From Tetracentron sinense (taxonomy: Eukaryota > Streptophyta > Magnoliopsida > Trochodendrales > Trochodendraceae): a stretch of DNA of 64,000 bases. The translations under genes and the position numbers were made by a program. Every line of letters begins with the position of its first letter. The stretch's first letter is position 1. Under the pieces are notes generated by a model. It was not told the origin of the DNA. It saw only the letters and a list, made by a program, of their open reading frames with translations, and made no database searches. The DNA is taken from NCBI GenBank assembly GCA_015143295.1, contig CM026553.1:620001-684000 (forward strand), in the 5' to 3' direction. Below, piece after piece: positions 10,304-20,536 of the stretch.

Positions 10304-11400
10304 TGTATTTTTGGAGACCCGAGTGTGGGCACAGATCCCAGTACCCACTTTTTGGTGGTTTGTTCGCTTATGAGTCGCCACTTATTAATTCAGAGGGGGT
10401 AAGTCCTCGAGTAATGGATAAGATCTTGGTCTACTTAGAGTTCTAGGTAAGAAGTTCGGTTAAACCCGGGGAAGGTGTTAGGCACCCCGACACTTCCGTT
10501 TTTCAACAGTTCCTTACTTGCTAGGTTTAAGCCAATTTAATGTTAACTTTTAGTTAAATGTCTTAGGTTTAATTTATACTAATCTAAGAAATGAAAAGCT
10601 AAACTAAGGTCGATCTGAATTGGGTTGTCTACATACTCACATTGGGGTGAGATCAGACCGAGCGTAGTTTTGACACATGAGCTCGTGCCAAGGCTAGGGG
10701 GAGTGTTGTGTGTGCACCAAGGGTGGCTTTAGGGTCTAGCCAGGAGGCTAGGAGTGGTTGACCGGGTTGGTAAAGTGTTTGGTTATATTTGATGAGGCCT
10801 GATAGGCGGAATGGTAGTCTGATAGACTAGGGTTTGGGCCTGGTAGTCCTAGATTGGGCCCGGTAGGCCGAGATTATTCCCGATAGGCCTTGGGTATAAG
10901 CCCGGTAGGCTTTGGATGGACCCGGAGGTCATGGGTAAGCCCGATAGGCTTTGGATTGGGCTTGGTAGGCCGAGAGGGGTTTTACCGTGGTTAGGATTAC
11001 TAACTGGAGTTGGGTAAGGTCCAAATTATGTTTATGGTCCTTAAGTGTGATTTAAATACTTTTAGGGTTTTTTCCCAAATTTTTCCTAGTTAAATTTGGT
11101 TAACCATGGTTAGGCATGGGTTTAAGCATGGTTAGTCCGTTTAACCAAGGTTAGCAATATACAAAGTTAGATTTGGATTTATATTGTCATTTTAGAATTT
11201 TCTTGATTTTTTGGGATTCATTCCAAGAGATTTAACTAATCATGGTTAACTCTTAACCATGGTTGAGTTAACCATGGTTAGGGCAAGGGCCAAGCTTGGA
11301 CTAACTTGGGATGGGCTTCAGGGGCTAGGTCAGGTCCAATGGAGGGCCCCCCATGGGCTGTGGGCCTCTGGACATGGTATTCTTTATATTATGCTTAATG
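10304..11400 (-). repeat. gypsy LTR-like fragment inside the hAT-like element
   Basis: On the minus strand this reads GGGGTGCCTAACACCTTCCC and later GTGGCGACTC. The same landmarks occur near the 3' end of the Tat-type LTR at 57290-57420. On the minus strand the end is followed by an A-rich run (10284-10303). The fragment also holds several AACCATGGTTA palindromes. It is probably a captured or inserted LTR piece. Confidence 0.45.
10795..10975 (+). repeat. degenerate minisatellite (CCCGGTAGGC motif)
   Basis: About six or seven imperfect copies of a unit of about 30 bp built on CCCGRTAGGCYTTGGAT, most clearly at 10855-10975. GC-rich compared with its flanks. Confidence 0.7.
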
Positions 11401-11830
11401 GATGATAGGATGACTTTCTTTTTTGCTTAGTGGATGATGAGATGACCCTATTTCTTTTGCTTTTGCATGGACATGGTATTTTTTATACATAAACAGAACT
11501 AAACCAATGGTTATTTTGTAATTATAATACAAAATATAGTATTATTATTATTATTATTTTAATTACAGACGTATCCTGGCCATACTCGTATCCTCCTTTT
11601 TTAGGTTCTGCTGTATCGCTGTATCTGTATCGTATCATACCCGTATCCATATCTGTGCTTCCTAGAAGACAACAATTTTAGACTCACATTCCTTATTTGC
11701 ATGTTGGTAGAGTGGCCCCCATTGCATGGGTTAGATTAGATTAGGGTTGGCCCATTTATAAATTGGTTGAAAAATGTAAACTTGCGCCCAAATTAGTAAG
11801 AGATGTCTCAATCCACCCACCCTTTATTAA

Positions 11831-12956
11831 ATAAATCCAATAAAATTAATTATATTCTAATTTAAGATTCATAATCAATAAGGAAAATGTTAGGTTCATT
11901 CTCATCCACTTTTCCTTTGTTTTGAATAAGATGACAAAAAATGTGGGCCCCAACAAAATTTTACATTGTTTTCAATTTTCTTGTTAAAAAAAAAGAGGAG
12001 GAAAAGTAGACATAGGATTGCCCATTCAATAATTGAAAATGCTTAACTTAGTGTGCATTTCTACTATGTAGCTAAATGCCGGTCTTCATTGGTCCATGCC
12101 CCACTTTTTTAACATCATTAATTGTGGTTAAAATTCACAAACTCTAGGGTTACAAATCTTAACTTTAATTTATTAATGCTTCACCAAGGTTAAAGGTGTT
12201 AAAAGTGACATGAGGACACGATAGTCAGATACATAATGGACCGTGTGGTCCACTAATCACTGCTAGTCAACAATTACAGAAGTGTATGTTTGTAAAAACA
12301 TAATTAGGTATAATAAACACTGTGTCTAGGGAGCCATAAACCTCTGTAGATGGGTTAAGAATACACACCAACACCCTAACGATTTGGGATCATGTTCCAA
12401 TTTTGACCAAGTGAAGCATAAAAAGAACAATGCTTTGATCTATTTATTGTTGAAACTATGGGCGCAACAGTTAGCATTCAACGTACAATTTATTTTGCAC
12501 AGGGTATCATTTGTAGGTGTAATTGGGCTAAATTCCTGCACATATAGCCACTTAGCAAATACAGACAGATAATAAATGACGTTAATTAACAATTAATTAT
12601 TTAATTAATTATGGTAGAGAATCGCTTCGCTGAGAGGCGCTACAAGAAAGTCTTTCTTGAAGATAGTCGAAGCCTCCCATGTGCAAGGGATATGACAGCT
12701 CTATCTCTGGGATACAACTCAGCTCGGATTCTCTCCGGTCTTCCCAATGAGTTTGCACTACTCGGTAGAAGACGGAGTACTGATCTTCCTTTAGGATGCC
12801 CTTCAAAATAAATATATAAATATATGTATATCCATTTAATTAGGGTTTGCCTAATTATCCAAATGTCCTAAAGTCCCATCGGATTTACAGTAAAAGATAA
12901 TCTAATTAATTGGACAAAATCCAAAATTACCATTTTACCCCTTAGGGTTTAAGGGT
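11831..12956. other. no gene recognised
   Basis: AT-rich sequence with short open frames only. The block 12600-12810 is open on both strands for about 65 codons but matches no family I know. Probably repeat-derived. Confidence 0.35.
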
Positions 12957-14815
12957 CTGTTTGGTTACAGGGTTAGGTCCACTCTGATTTGTCTAATCCT
13001 GTTTTAATCTATTCCAATTTAGGTATGCACCTATTCTGTTTGGTTACAGAATCTAGTTCTGTCCAGAATCAATTCTGTCTTAAGTCCCGTTTGTTTACAG
13101 ATTTTAAGTTAATCCATTTTAACTTAATCTGAGTCTGTTTGGTGACAAGATTATACTTAATCTGATTTTATTAGTTCGGGTTATGTTTGGGTACAAGAAC
13201 AGGCTTGTCCAGATTAACCCATTGCACAAGATACCCCTGATTGGGTCCATCATAGGGATATGGTAGGATCACCCGAAATCGGATGGCCACCAAGATGGTT
13301 CAGTCCATGACAGATTGATCTACTGTTCTACTCAATCAGGAATCCCAGATTGGGCATCTGAACAGTATGGACGGTTGAGAAGCCCGAAGGCATTCTGCAA
13401 CCTCATCAGGAGCTGGACACACTGTCCATTTCCTGGTATCCATGGATTTGGATCGATCCGGACAACCTGCTGGGTCTGGTTCTGGGTTCTGGGCCTCTGG
13501 ACGATGGGTCAGGGTCACCATCTTCTCCATCGAGCTCAATGACCACCATTAATGGAGAGCTCCAGGTTAGGGTCCTCCTAAGAGGTCCCTGGTACGGAGT
13601 CATCTTGATGGACCATGGCTACTCGGAGTACACTGGACCAGGGTGCAACTACTTTGGTCTGGTGGCTCACTGGACTGTAGGCTCTGTGGTCTGGGCTCAC
13701 GGATCAAGCTCGCTGGTCTCTAGGCTCCGTGGTCTGGGCCACGGATCAGGCTAACTGGTCTCTATGGTTCGTGGTCTGGGCCACGGATTAGGCTAACTGG
13801 TCTCTAGGCTCCGTGGTCTGGGCCACGGATCAGGCTAACTAGTCTCTATGCTCCGTGGTCTGAGCCACGGATCAGACTAATCTCCACGGATCAAGCTCTA
13901 GTCTGGGTCACTGGTCTGAGTTCCAACAACTCTCAGACCCTCCCCAAGCCTCTCTATTTATAGAGGACCCAGGTCCCCTTTCATGAGCATGGGCTCAGCC
14001 ACCTGGCTAGGCCCTCCTGCACCAGGCAGGCCACATGGCACACAGGGTCAGGCCTTGGTCAGAGCAATCTATCATGGGCCTGCGCCCACTGACCCAGGCA
14101 CTCATTAGATCTGATGGATCTGATCCACCTGACACACCCATGTGTGTCCTCGGATCTCACACACCCAGATCCAACGGTCCAGATCAGACCTAGCCTGAGA
14201 CTTGATCAGACGGCTCTGATCAACTACACCGATCATCCGATTAAGGTCAACCTAGATCTACGGTTGAGATTAGACCAACGGCTCAGATTTACTCAAAAGA
14301 AATACCGACCAAGTGACGATGCGCACGTGCGAAGTGCAAAGTGCGCCTCATAGCGCCCAAAGTCCTATGCCCGCACCGCACCGCACCCGCACCCAAGCCC
14401 GTGCCCGTGCGTGTGCGCTCGCGCTTGCTGCGAGTGCAGCTCGTGCACCCTAGTTACCGTCTAAAGGAATTTGTGGGTCAAAGTCTACACCTCATTATTA
14501 GTTGTTGACAACTAAGCAACTAAGGGGGTAAATAAACTCTTTAGATTTTCTTTACTTTTCCGATGTGGGACTAAAGAACTAAGGGAAATGCACTAAAAGT
14601 GTGTTTTCTCTCTTTCAAGAGATTAAACACCCAACCTAAACAAAGATTAAATTAATGGGGGTTTTAGTCCATGATTAAAATCAAAACCCCGGATCCTAAT
14701 GATCCGGTTTTTATTAATTTAAAACAATTTAAAATCAAAAATCAACATCATTTAACTATGGTTAACAGTTAGAACAATGGTTAGTAGTTAGATTGGGAGA
14801 TTGGAGCTCTTGTGG
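12957..14815. repeat. unclassified repeat-rich region, GC-rich in its second half
   Basis: The start carries five loose copies of a GTTTGGTTACAG motif (12957-13200). The middle carries a 42-bp minisatellite (13710-13878). A GC-rich, CpG-rich block lies at 14320-14450. The mix resembles an LTR or leader of an unknown retroelement. No coding domain is visible. Confidence 0.45.
13710..13878 (+). repeat. 42-bp minisatellite, four copies
   Basis: Units start at about 13713, 13755, 13797 and 13839, built on GGCTCCGTGGTCTGGGCCAC. Each unit contains CGTGGTCTGGGCCACG, which can fold as a hairpin. Confidence 0.8.
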
Positions 14816-14895
14816 ATTCGTCACCCTGGAGGATTGGATCCCCAAACCTCCCTCAACAGAGAGGCCACACCCCACCATTGGCGCAAGAGGGATCA
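14815..14895 (-). repeat. SINE-like dispersed repeat (copy 2, inverted)
   Basis: The minus strand reads GGTGGGGTGTGGCCTCTC within about 80-110 bp similar to 5385-5490. Supports a dispersed family with at least two copies in this window. Confidence 0.45.
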
Positions 14896-14959
14896 TGAAT
14901 TAAGTATGTGGTTTGATCACCATGTAATTTTGTAGTGAAGATCACCAGATCTTCCTTTC

Positions 14960-15070
14960 AAGGAGTTCAAAGATCAATCAAAGTCTTAGACTTATTCACT
15001 CAGACATTTGTGAAATGACTGATGTTCAGTCGAGAGGAGGAAAGCGATACTTTATTGCAGTCAATTGTTT
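14960..15070 (+). pseudogene. copia integrase relic
   Basis: After allowing one lost base near 14995, the translation contains HSDICEMTDVQSRGGKRYFI. This is the start of a Ty1/copia integrase core, including its first catalytic Asp. Nothing else of the element is recognisable on either side. Confidence 0.55.
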
Positions 15071-15734
15071 ATTTGTTTAACTTATGCAGGGATTTAGGAT
15101 ATAAATCCAACGTATATTTGTTACATGTTTGAAAGAATCATATACTTTGCATCAGAGTGATCGGCGACATTCTCGTGACTCTGCTGACTGCTGATTACTA
15201 CATACATCAGAAGAAATGAAGAATATGCTTGCAAAATATATTGGCCAACCTGTGCCTTCAGCATGATTTTCATATATGTGATTGTTGAGTTGGAATCACA
15301 ATACATGATTCACGAATACTAATGGAGACTATTCCGTAACTATGATATAGGTTCCCACATGCCTCTCCTGGTAATAACTTCCACTAGCTAGTTGAATACA
15401 ATACAAATGCAAATTCCTTAATGAATTCTAGATAAATATTTTATTGATATTGTTTAATTCGCCAAATCTAGACCGTTAATTACATCCCCTTTTAAGGGAA
15501 ATATCTAGGAATTAAAACAATAAAAAGAGTGTTTGTATTCCCACTAATGTGGTGATTACATATTTGAAGGTAAAGGTTAATTCTCTCTGTATTTATAGCG
15601 GACAAAATTCGTATACCCCTTATGTGAAGCAACTCAAGGCAAGGCAAGTCCAGTATGTGAAGCGACCAAAACGCCGCTCTATAAGTGGAGCGACCCATAG
15701 GCTGTATGTGGAGCAACCCATTCGTTGGTAGTTG
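15071..15734. other. no gene recognised; short GTGAAGCRACC repeats
   Basis: Between 15620 and 15720 a motif like TATGTGAAGCGACC recurs four times at spacings of about 30-36 bp, in a frame open on both strands. The rest is AT-rich with no recognisable domain. Confidence 0.4.
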
Positions 15735-15749
15735 TTTTTCAAAAAATAA

Positions 15750-16140
15750 TTTTTATATAATTATTTTCTAATTTTCTTATTATTATATTAATTCCAATCA
15801 TATTTATGCGATCATTTAGGGTAATTAGGTTAACCCTCCTAACTTGACTATTCGGACAATGTGAACCACCCTGTCCCTTGACAGGGATAGTTTCTGGACT
15901 CTGGTCCGGTGTTTAGAACATTCATGAGAATTGACGCAAATTAAGGGGTCAATTTTCTTTTGAAGAAAATGAGGAAAAAAAAAAACTTGCATTCTTGATT
16001 TGTATGTTGCGGTTAGATTAGATTTGGGTTGGTAATCCTAACCCGATACATTTATAAACATGCTGAAAATGGAAAAATTGTGCCCAGATCAATTACTCTG
16101 TACATATCAGATAGGCACGATTGTCTCATGCCTCCATTTT
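15750..16140 (+). repeat. dispersed repeat, copy 2 (no hAT insertion)
   Basis: Matches the two halves of the repeat around 10098-11665 but lacks that element. The left edge of the tandem duplication (15945) lies within this repeat. Confidence 0.6.
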
Positions 16141-17500
16141 GTGGTCTGCTCTTGCTACTTGCTAGAACTTCATTAATTTTTTTTTTTTGGTTTTGAACTT
16201 CATTAATTGATTACAAAAAAACAAAGGGATTTCACATTTTAGTTTGCGGAGGCAACTGCCAATAGCCTCACAAATGGGTGCTCAAGGGAATTTCCACTAT
16301 GGGCAGCTGGTGTCATGATCAAAACCCCGCCGAGTTTACTATTATCATCGTAAACAAAATAAAGAATGGATCCTGAGATTCATCACACGCTTAAACAGGG
16401 GGAGGGATCTTCACATTCTGATATAGAGCACTAAGAGCATCTAACAAACAAGTCTAAAGATCAAACAAAGAGATCATATATAAGTATAAATATATCGACG
16501 ATATAATGTCTAAAATCTGCTAAGATTATGTTCTATACTAGAGGTCTGTCATTAACTCAGTTCCTTGGAATTACTAATCGAAAAGGCCACAAGGGTATGT
16601 TCATCGAACACGATGGGCTGCAAAATCCCTCATATATGAGGCACAAAATACATTGATTCTTTTGCTGCCAGGAAGTTCCAATTATCCATCAAACCTCACG
16701 GACAACATCACGCTTGTCCATCCTTTTCTCTCTTCACATCAGTGTCATTTTTGGCAGCAACAATATCAATATCGATGTCAAGATACCTGTGCCCAAAGCC
16801 ATATCAACATGACTAGGAGACCTCCACGGTATTAATAGTGTTCCAATGCAGCAAAAGACATGAATGAGAATTTCTCACCTGTTACTAGCTGGTAGATTTG
16901 AATTTGACAGAGAGCCTTCCTCCTTACACTTCTTTTTCTTCTTTTGCTTCCCATTAACTTTCATGGGAGGTGAATCAATCATTTTCCTGCTCACCCCAAC
17001 ACATTACTAATAAGAAAAAATACCTTCAAGAAGAGAATAGAAGTAACATCAACATCAAATTTAGACAGAAAAAAAGGTTATAACAAAGAGGAAAGCTTCT
17101 TACTTATTATCATTAGGTAGCTTTTCCTTCAGTTCGTCCACAATTACTAGACCTTGGATCATGTTATCAGTCTTTTTCTTCTTGGACTGGCATTCATTTT
17201 CCATGTATAAATCACTCTTGATGTCACCACTAGGTTGATACTGGTCGTCATCTCCACCTTGAAGGATTTTTTCCTCATCTTCAAACCTTTCTTTCTTTTT
17301 CTTTTTTGCTATCCCACTCTTTCCATTCTCGACGTCATTTGAAGGTATTTGCGGATCACGTCGTTGGTCAACTTCCATGCTTGCACTATTCAAATGAGAC
17401 ACATTACCTCAAGAGAAAAAGATGTAAGCAGCTTTAAACCTAATTTGTGTATGCAAATACAAGAAATATACATTAGATTAGAAAATTTGTTCTAAGCAAA
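15945..17500. repeat. tandem duplication in FKBP-like gene, unit A
   Basis: This 1556-bp unit is the near-identical head-to-tail partner of 17501-18849. Unit A starts at GGGGTCAATTTTCTTTTGAA, exactly as unit B does, and ends TTCTAAGCAAA, as unit B does. Unit A has about 207 bp more, mainly around 16569-16765. Confidence 0.9.
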
Positions 17501-20500
17501 GGGGTCAATTTTCTTTTGAAGAAGATGAGGGAAAAAAAAAACTTGCATTCTTAATTTGTATGTTGTGGTTAGATTAGATTTGGGTTGGTAATCCTAACCC
17601 GATACATTTATAAACATGCTGAAAATGGAAAAATTGTGCCCAGATCAATTACTCTGTACATAGATAGGCATGATTGTCTCATGCCTCCATTTTGTGGTCT
17701 GCTCTTGCTACTTGCTAGAACTTCATTAATTGATTACCAAAAAACAAAGGGATTTCACATTTTAGTTTGCGGAGGCAACTGCCAATAGCCTCACAGATGG
17801 GTACTCAAGGGAATTTCCACTATGGGCAGCTGGTGTCATTATCAAAACCCCGCCAAGTTTACTATTATCATCGTAAACAAAATAAAGAATGGACCCTGAG
17901 ATTCATCACACACTTAAACAGGGGGAAGGATCTTCACATTCTGATATAGAGAGCTAGGAGCATCTAACAAACAAGTCTAAAGATCAAACAAAGAGATCAT
18001 ATATAAGTATAAATATATCAACGATGTAGTGTCTAAAATCTGCTAAGATTATGTTCTCTACTAGAGGTCTGTCATTAACTCAATTCCCTGGAATAACTAA
18101 TCGAACATCCATGTCAAGATACCAGTGCCCAAAGCCATATCAACATCTAGTTTGGATGACTATTAATTAACTAGGAGATCTCCACAGTATTAATAGTGTT
18201 CCAATGCAGCAAAAGACATGAATGAGAATTTCTCACCTGTTACTAGCTGGTAGATTTGAATTTGACAGATAACCTTCCTCCTTACACTTCTTTTGCTTCC
18301 CATTAACTTTCATGGGAGGTGAATCAATCATTTTCCTGCTCACCCCAACACATTACTAATAAGAAAAAATACCTTCAAGAAGAGAATAGAAGTAACATCA
18401 ACATCAAATTTAGACAGAACAAAAGGTTATAACAAAGAGGAAAGCTTCTCACTTATTATCATTAGGTAGCTTTTCCTTCAGTTCGTCCACAATTGCTAGA
18501 CCTTGGATCATGTTATCAGTCTTTTTCTTCTTGGACTGGCATTCATTTTCCTTGTATAAATCACTCTTGATGTCACCAGTAGGTTGATACTGGTCGTCAT
18601 CTCCACCTTGAAGGATTTTTTCCTCATCTTCAAACCTTTTTTTCTTTTTCTTCTTTGCTATCCCACTCTTTCCATTCTCGACGTCATTTGAAGGTATTTG
18701 CGGATCACGTCGTTGGTCAACTTCCATGCTTGCACTATTCAAATGAGACACATTACCACAAGAGAAAAAGATGTAAGCAGCTTTAAACCTAATTTGTTTA
18801 TGCAAATACAAGAAATATACATTAGATTAGAAAATTTGTTCTAAGCAAACTCTCACCTTTCCAGTACAACATTATGACTCTTCCTTTCCGAGCATGTAAT
18901 TTTATTACTGTCATCTACTTCCTTCTCATCGCTCCCTTCTTTAATTGGCTCCTCAACAGACTTTTCTTCTTCTTTTGCAATTTCAACACTGGATTTGGTG
19001 TTAAATAGGGAACCAATGGGAAAATTATCTTCATCATCGCTATCCAAAACCATGTGTGTTCCTCCCTTGAAGAAAATTTGGTTTTGAGAAGCATCATTAT
19101 TCCCTTCAGAGGTGCTGATCACTGGATACTTCTTAGTAAGACGTCTGCAGCTAGCAATGCCACTTTTCTTTCTTCCAAGGCAAAACCTCGGCGTTAGCTG
19201 TATTGGTGCCTCACCTAAATTCAGAAACAAACTTAAGTTAATTTCATATATATATACAATTTACCCACTATATTCTTCTTAAATTATGTAGAAGAGATCA
19301 CTGGAGGCCCAAAACAGCTTCATTTACCGTAGTTCAATCATTGGCAAAGAAATCAACAACAAATTAGTTACTATAAATTAATGTTGAAATAATAGGAATG
19401 AGCATTTAATGCTTCAATCAAACTCAATCAGAAACTAGCCTTTGACAGTCCAACAGTATAACATTGACAATGGCCACTTACAGCACCTAAACTGCTGGTG
19501 GCCACCATTGAGATTCCTAGTTTGTATTTCTCCACTGTCTCATCAAATAAATTAGAACAAAAAAACTAAATAGTAAAAAAGATGCATTCGTAATCTAAGC
19601 ACTAATATGAACTATTTGTTGAATTTATGTATTGGATTGTATCCATTATCAAGTCTAGATAGATACCTTTAGTTTTAGAATTGGGCTTAGGTGAAGGAGT
19701 TAACGTTCCGGGATCGCCATCATTTATGAAACCATCATCAGAGTCGGAGTCGTCTTCTTCAACATCACCATAGCTAGACTCTTTGCTCTCCGTCTCAGCG
19801 ATGTCTTCCCCATAAGAATCTCTTTGATTACATCATAGTAAAAGAAAGCATGTAAATAATCAATTGACAAAATCATTTATAGATAGCATTACCTTATAAA
19901 TCAAATTATGATAATATAACGTATTTGTTAATCGATTTAAAGCAAGAAATAAATTAAAATGTAATAGAAAGATACGTACGTATCATCATCGTTGTTAGCG
20001 TTAAACTGGTTGCGGCGATTGTTATTATTAAAATATCCTGTGAGAAAAACATGTCCAGGACCAAGAACGGAAAATACAACTTCATTCTCCTCATCAAATT
20101 CAATTTCTAGTGGGCATGTCTCTACTTTATCTGGTAACAACGAGCATAAGAAAACTGGGCTCCAATTCCCTACATTACATTGCACTATTACCCTCATTGT
20201 CGATGAATTAGTGTTGTTGGATAGTGTCGCCAACACCAACAAAACAATTTAATTTTCATATGAATCGTTTCACTCTCTCTTAATCAAATCCAAAATTCAA
20301 AGAAAATCCGAACAATACAAAATTTGAAAGCGTCTGGAACAAACCTGGGTAATGCGAAGCCTTCCTTTCTCACTATCGTGAGAATGAGTATATGGCTTTC
20401 CGGGCTTCAATTTCACACCTGGCAAAATATAAACATTTATATCATTTTAAAAATTCTATATAAATATCATCCTCTCCCATTAAAATCAGAAAGCAAAATG

Positions 20501-20536
20501 AAGAAGCCAGAGATATAGCTTACCCCAGAAAGCCAT
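16879..20536 (-). CDS. FKBP43/FKBP53-like N-terminal part (nucleoplasmin-like domain); FKBP domain not found
   Basis: Exons on the minus strand: 20536-20524, 20418-20345, 20230-19980, 19821-19667, 19214-18857, 18734-18453 and 18335-18237, then the duplicated pair 17385-17104 and 16986-16879. Phases join throughout (about 540 codons). The start [14 protein letters not shown] and the block [20 protein letters not shown] are the nucleoplasmin-like domain of plant nuclear FKBP43/FKBP53 histone chaperones. Next come an acidic stretch ([13 protein letters not shown]), the [12 protein letters not shown] block and Lys-rich linkers ([13 protein letters not shown]). In known members a C-terminal FKBP prolyl-isomerase domain follows; none is visible between 9.3 and 16.9 kb. 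The base pair expected to be the AG acceptor before exon 3 reads TG. Either the gene is truncated and decaying or its last exons lie elsewhere. Confidence 0.8.
17501..18849. repeat. tandem duplication in FKBP-like gene, unit B
   Basis: This 1349-bp unit is the partner of unit A. Beyond 18849 the sequence runs into the next exon of the gene, while at 17500 it runs directly into the second unit. It carries exons 6 and 7 of the FKBP-like gene. Confidence 0.9.

Larger units (their letters stand above)
10098..11665. mobile_element. hAT-like non-autonomous element with 8-bp target duplication
   Basis: Terminal inverted repeats CTAGGAAGCACA (left) and GTGCTTCCTAG (right) are flanked by an exact 8-bp duplication AAGACAAC (10090-10097 and 11666-11673). 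Subterminal zones are rich in GATACG and GTATCC on both sides. An 8-bp duplication fits hAT. No transposase is visible in 1568 bp. The interior holds LTR-like sequence and a minisatellite. The repeat copy at 15750-16140 lacks the insertion and acts as a related empty site. Confidence 0.8.
9896..11830 (+). repeat. dispersed repeat, copy 1 (split by hAT-like element)
   Basis: The segments 9896-10097 and 11674-11830 together match 15750-16140 and, in part, 17501-17660. Shared landmarks are the TTTTCTAATTTTCTTATTATTAT start, the GTTAGATTAGAT block and the CCCATTTATAAA-like stretch. The copy is split by the element at 10098-11665. The family is not identified. Confidence 0.6.

Noticed and set aside
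10794-10980. Repeats at 10.8 kb as a CRISPR-like array
   Set aside because: Units are imperfect with no unique spacers, and this is a plant nuclear sequence.
15121-15306. Minus-strand ORF with CDSNSTI and ENVAD, faintly like a copia RNase H tail
   Set aside because: The similarity is too short and the order of motifs is not convincing.
16250-16440. Possible extra FKBP-gene exon in the duplicated unit (minus strand, [19 protein letters not shown])
   Set aside because: No FKBP similarity and no clear splice pair.
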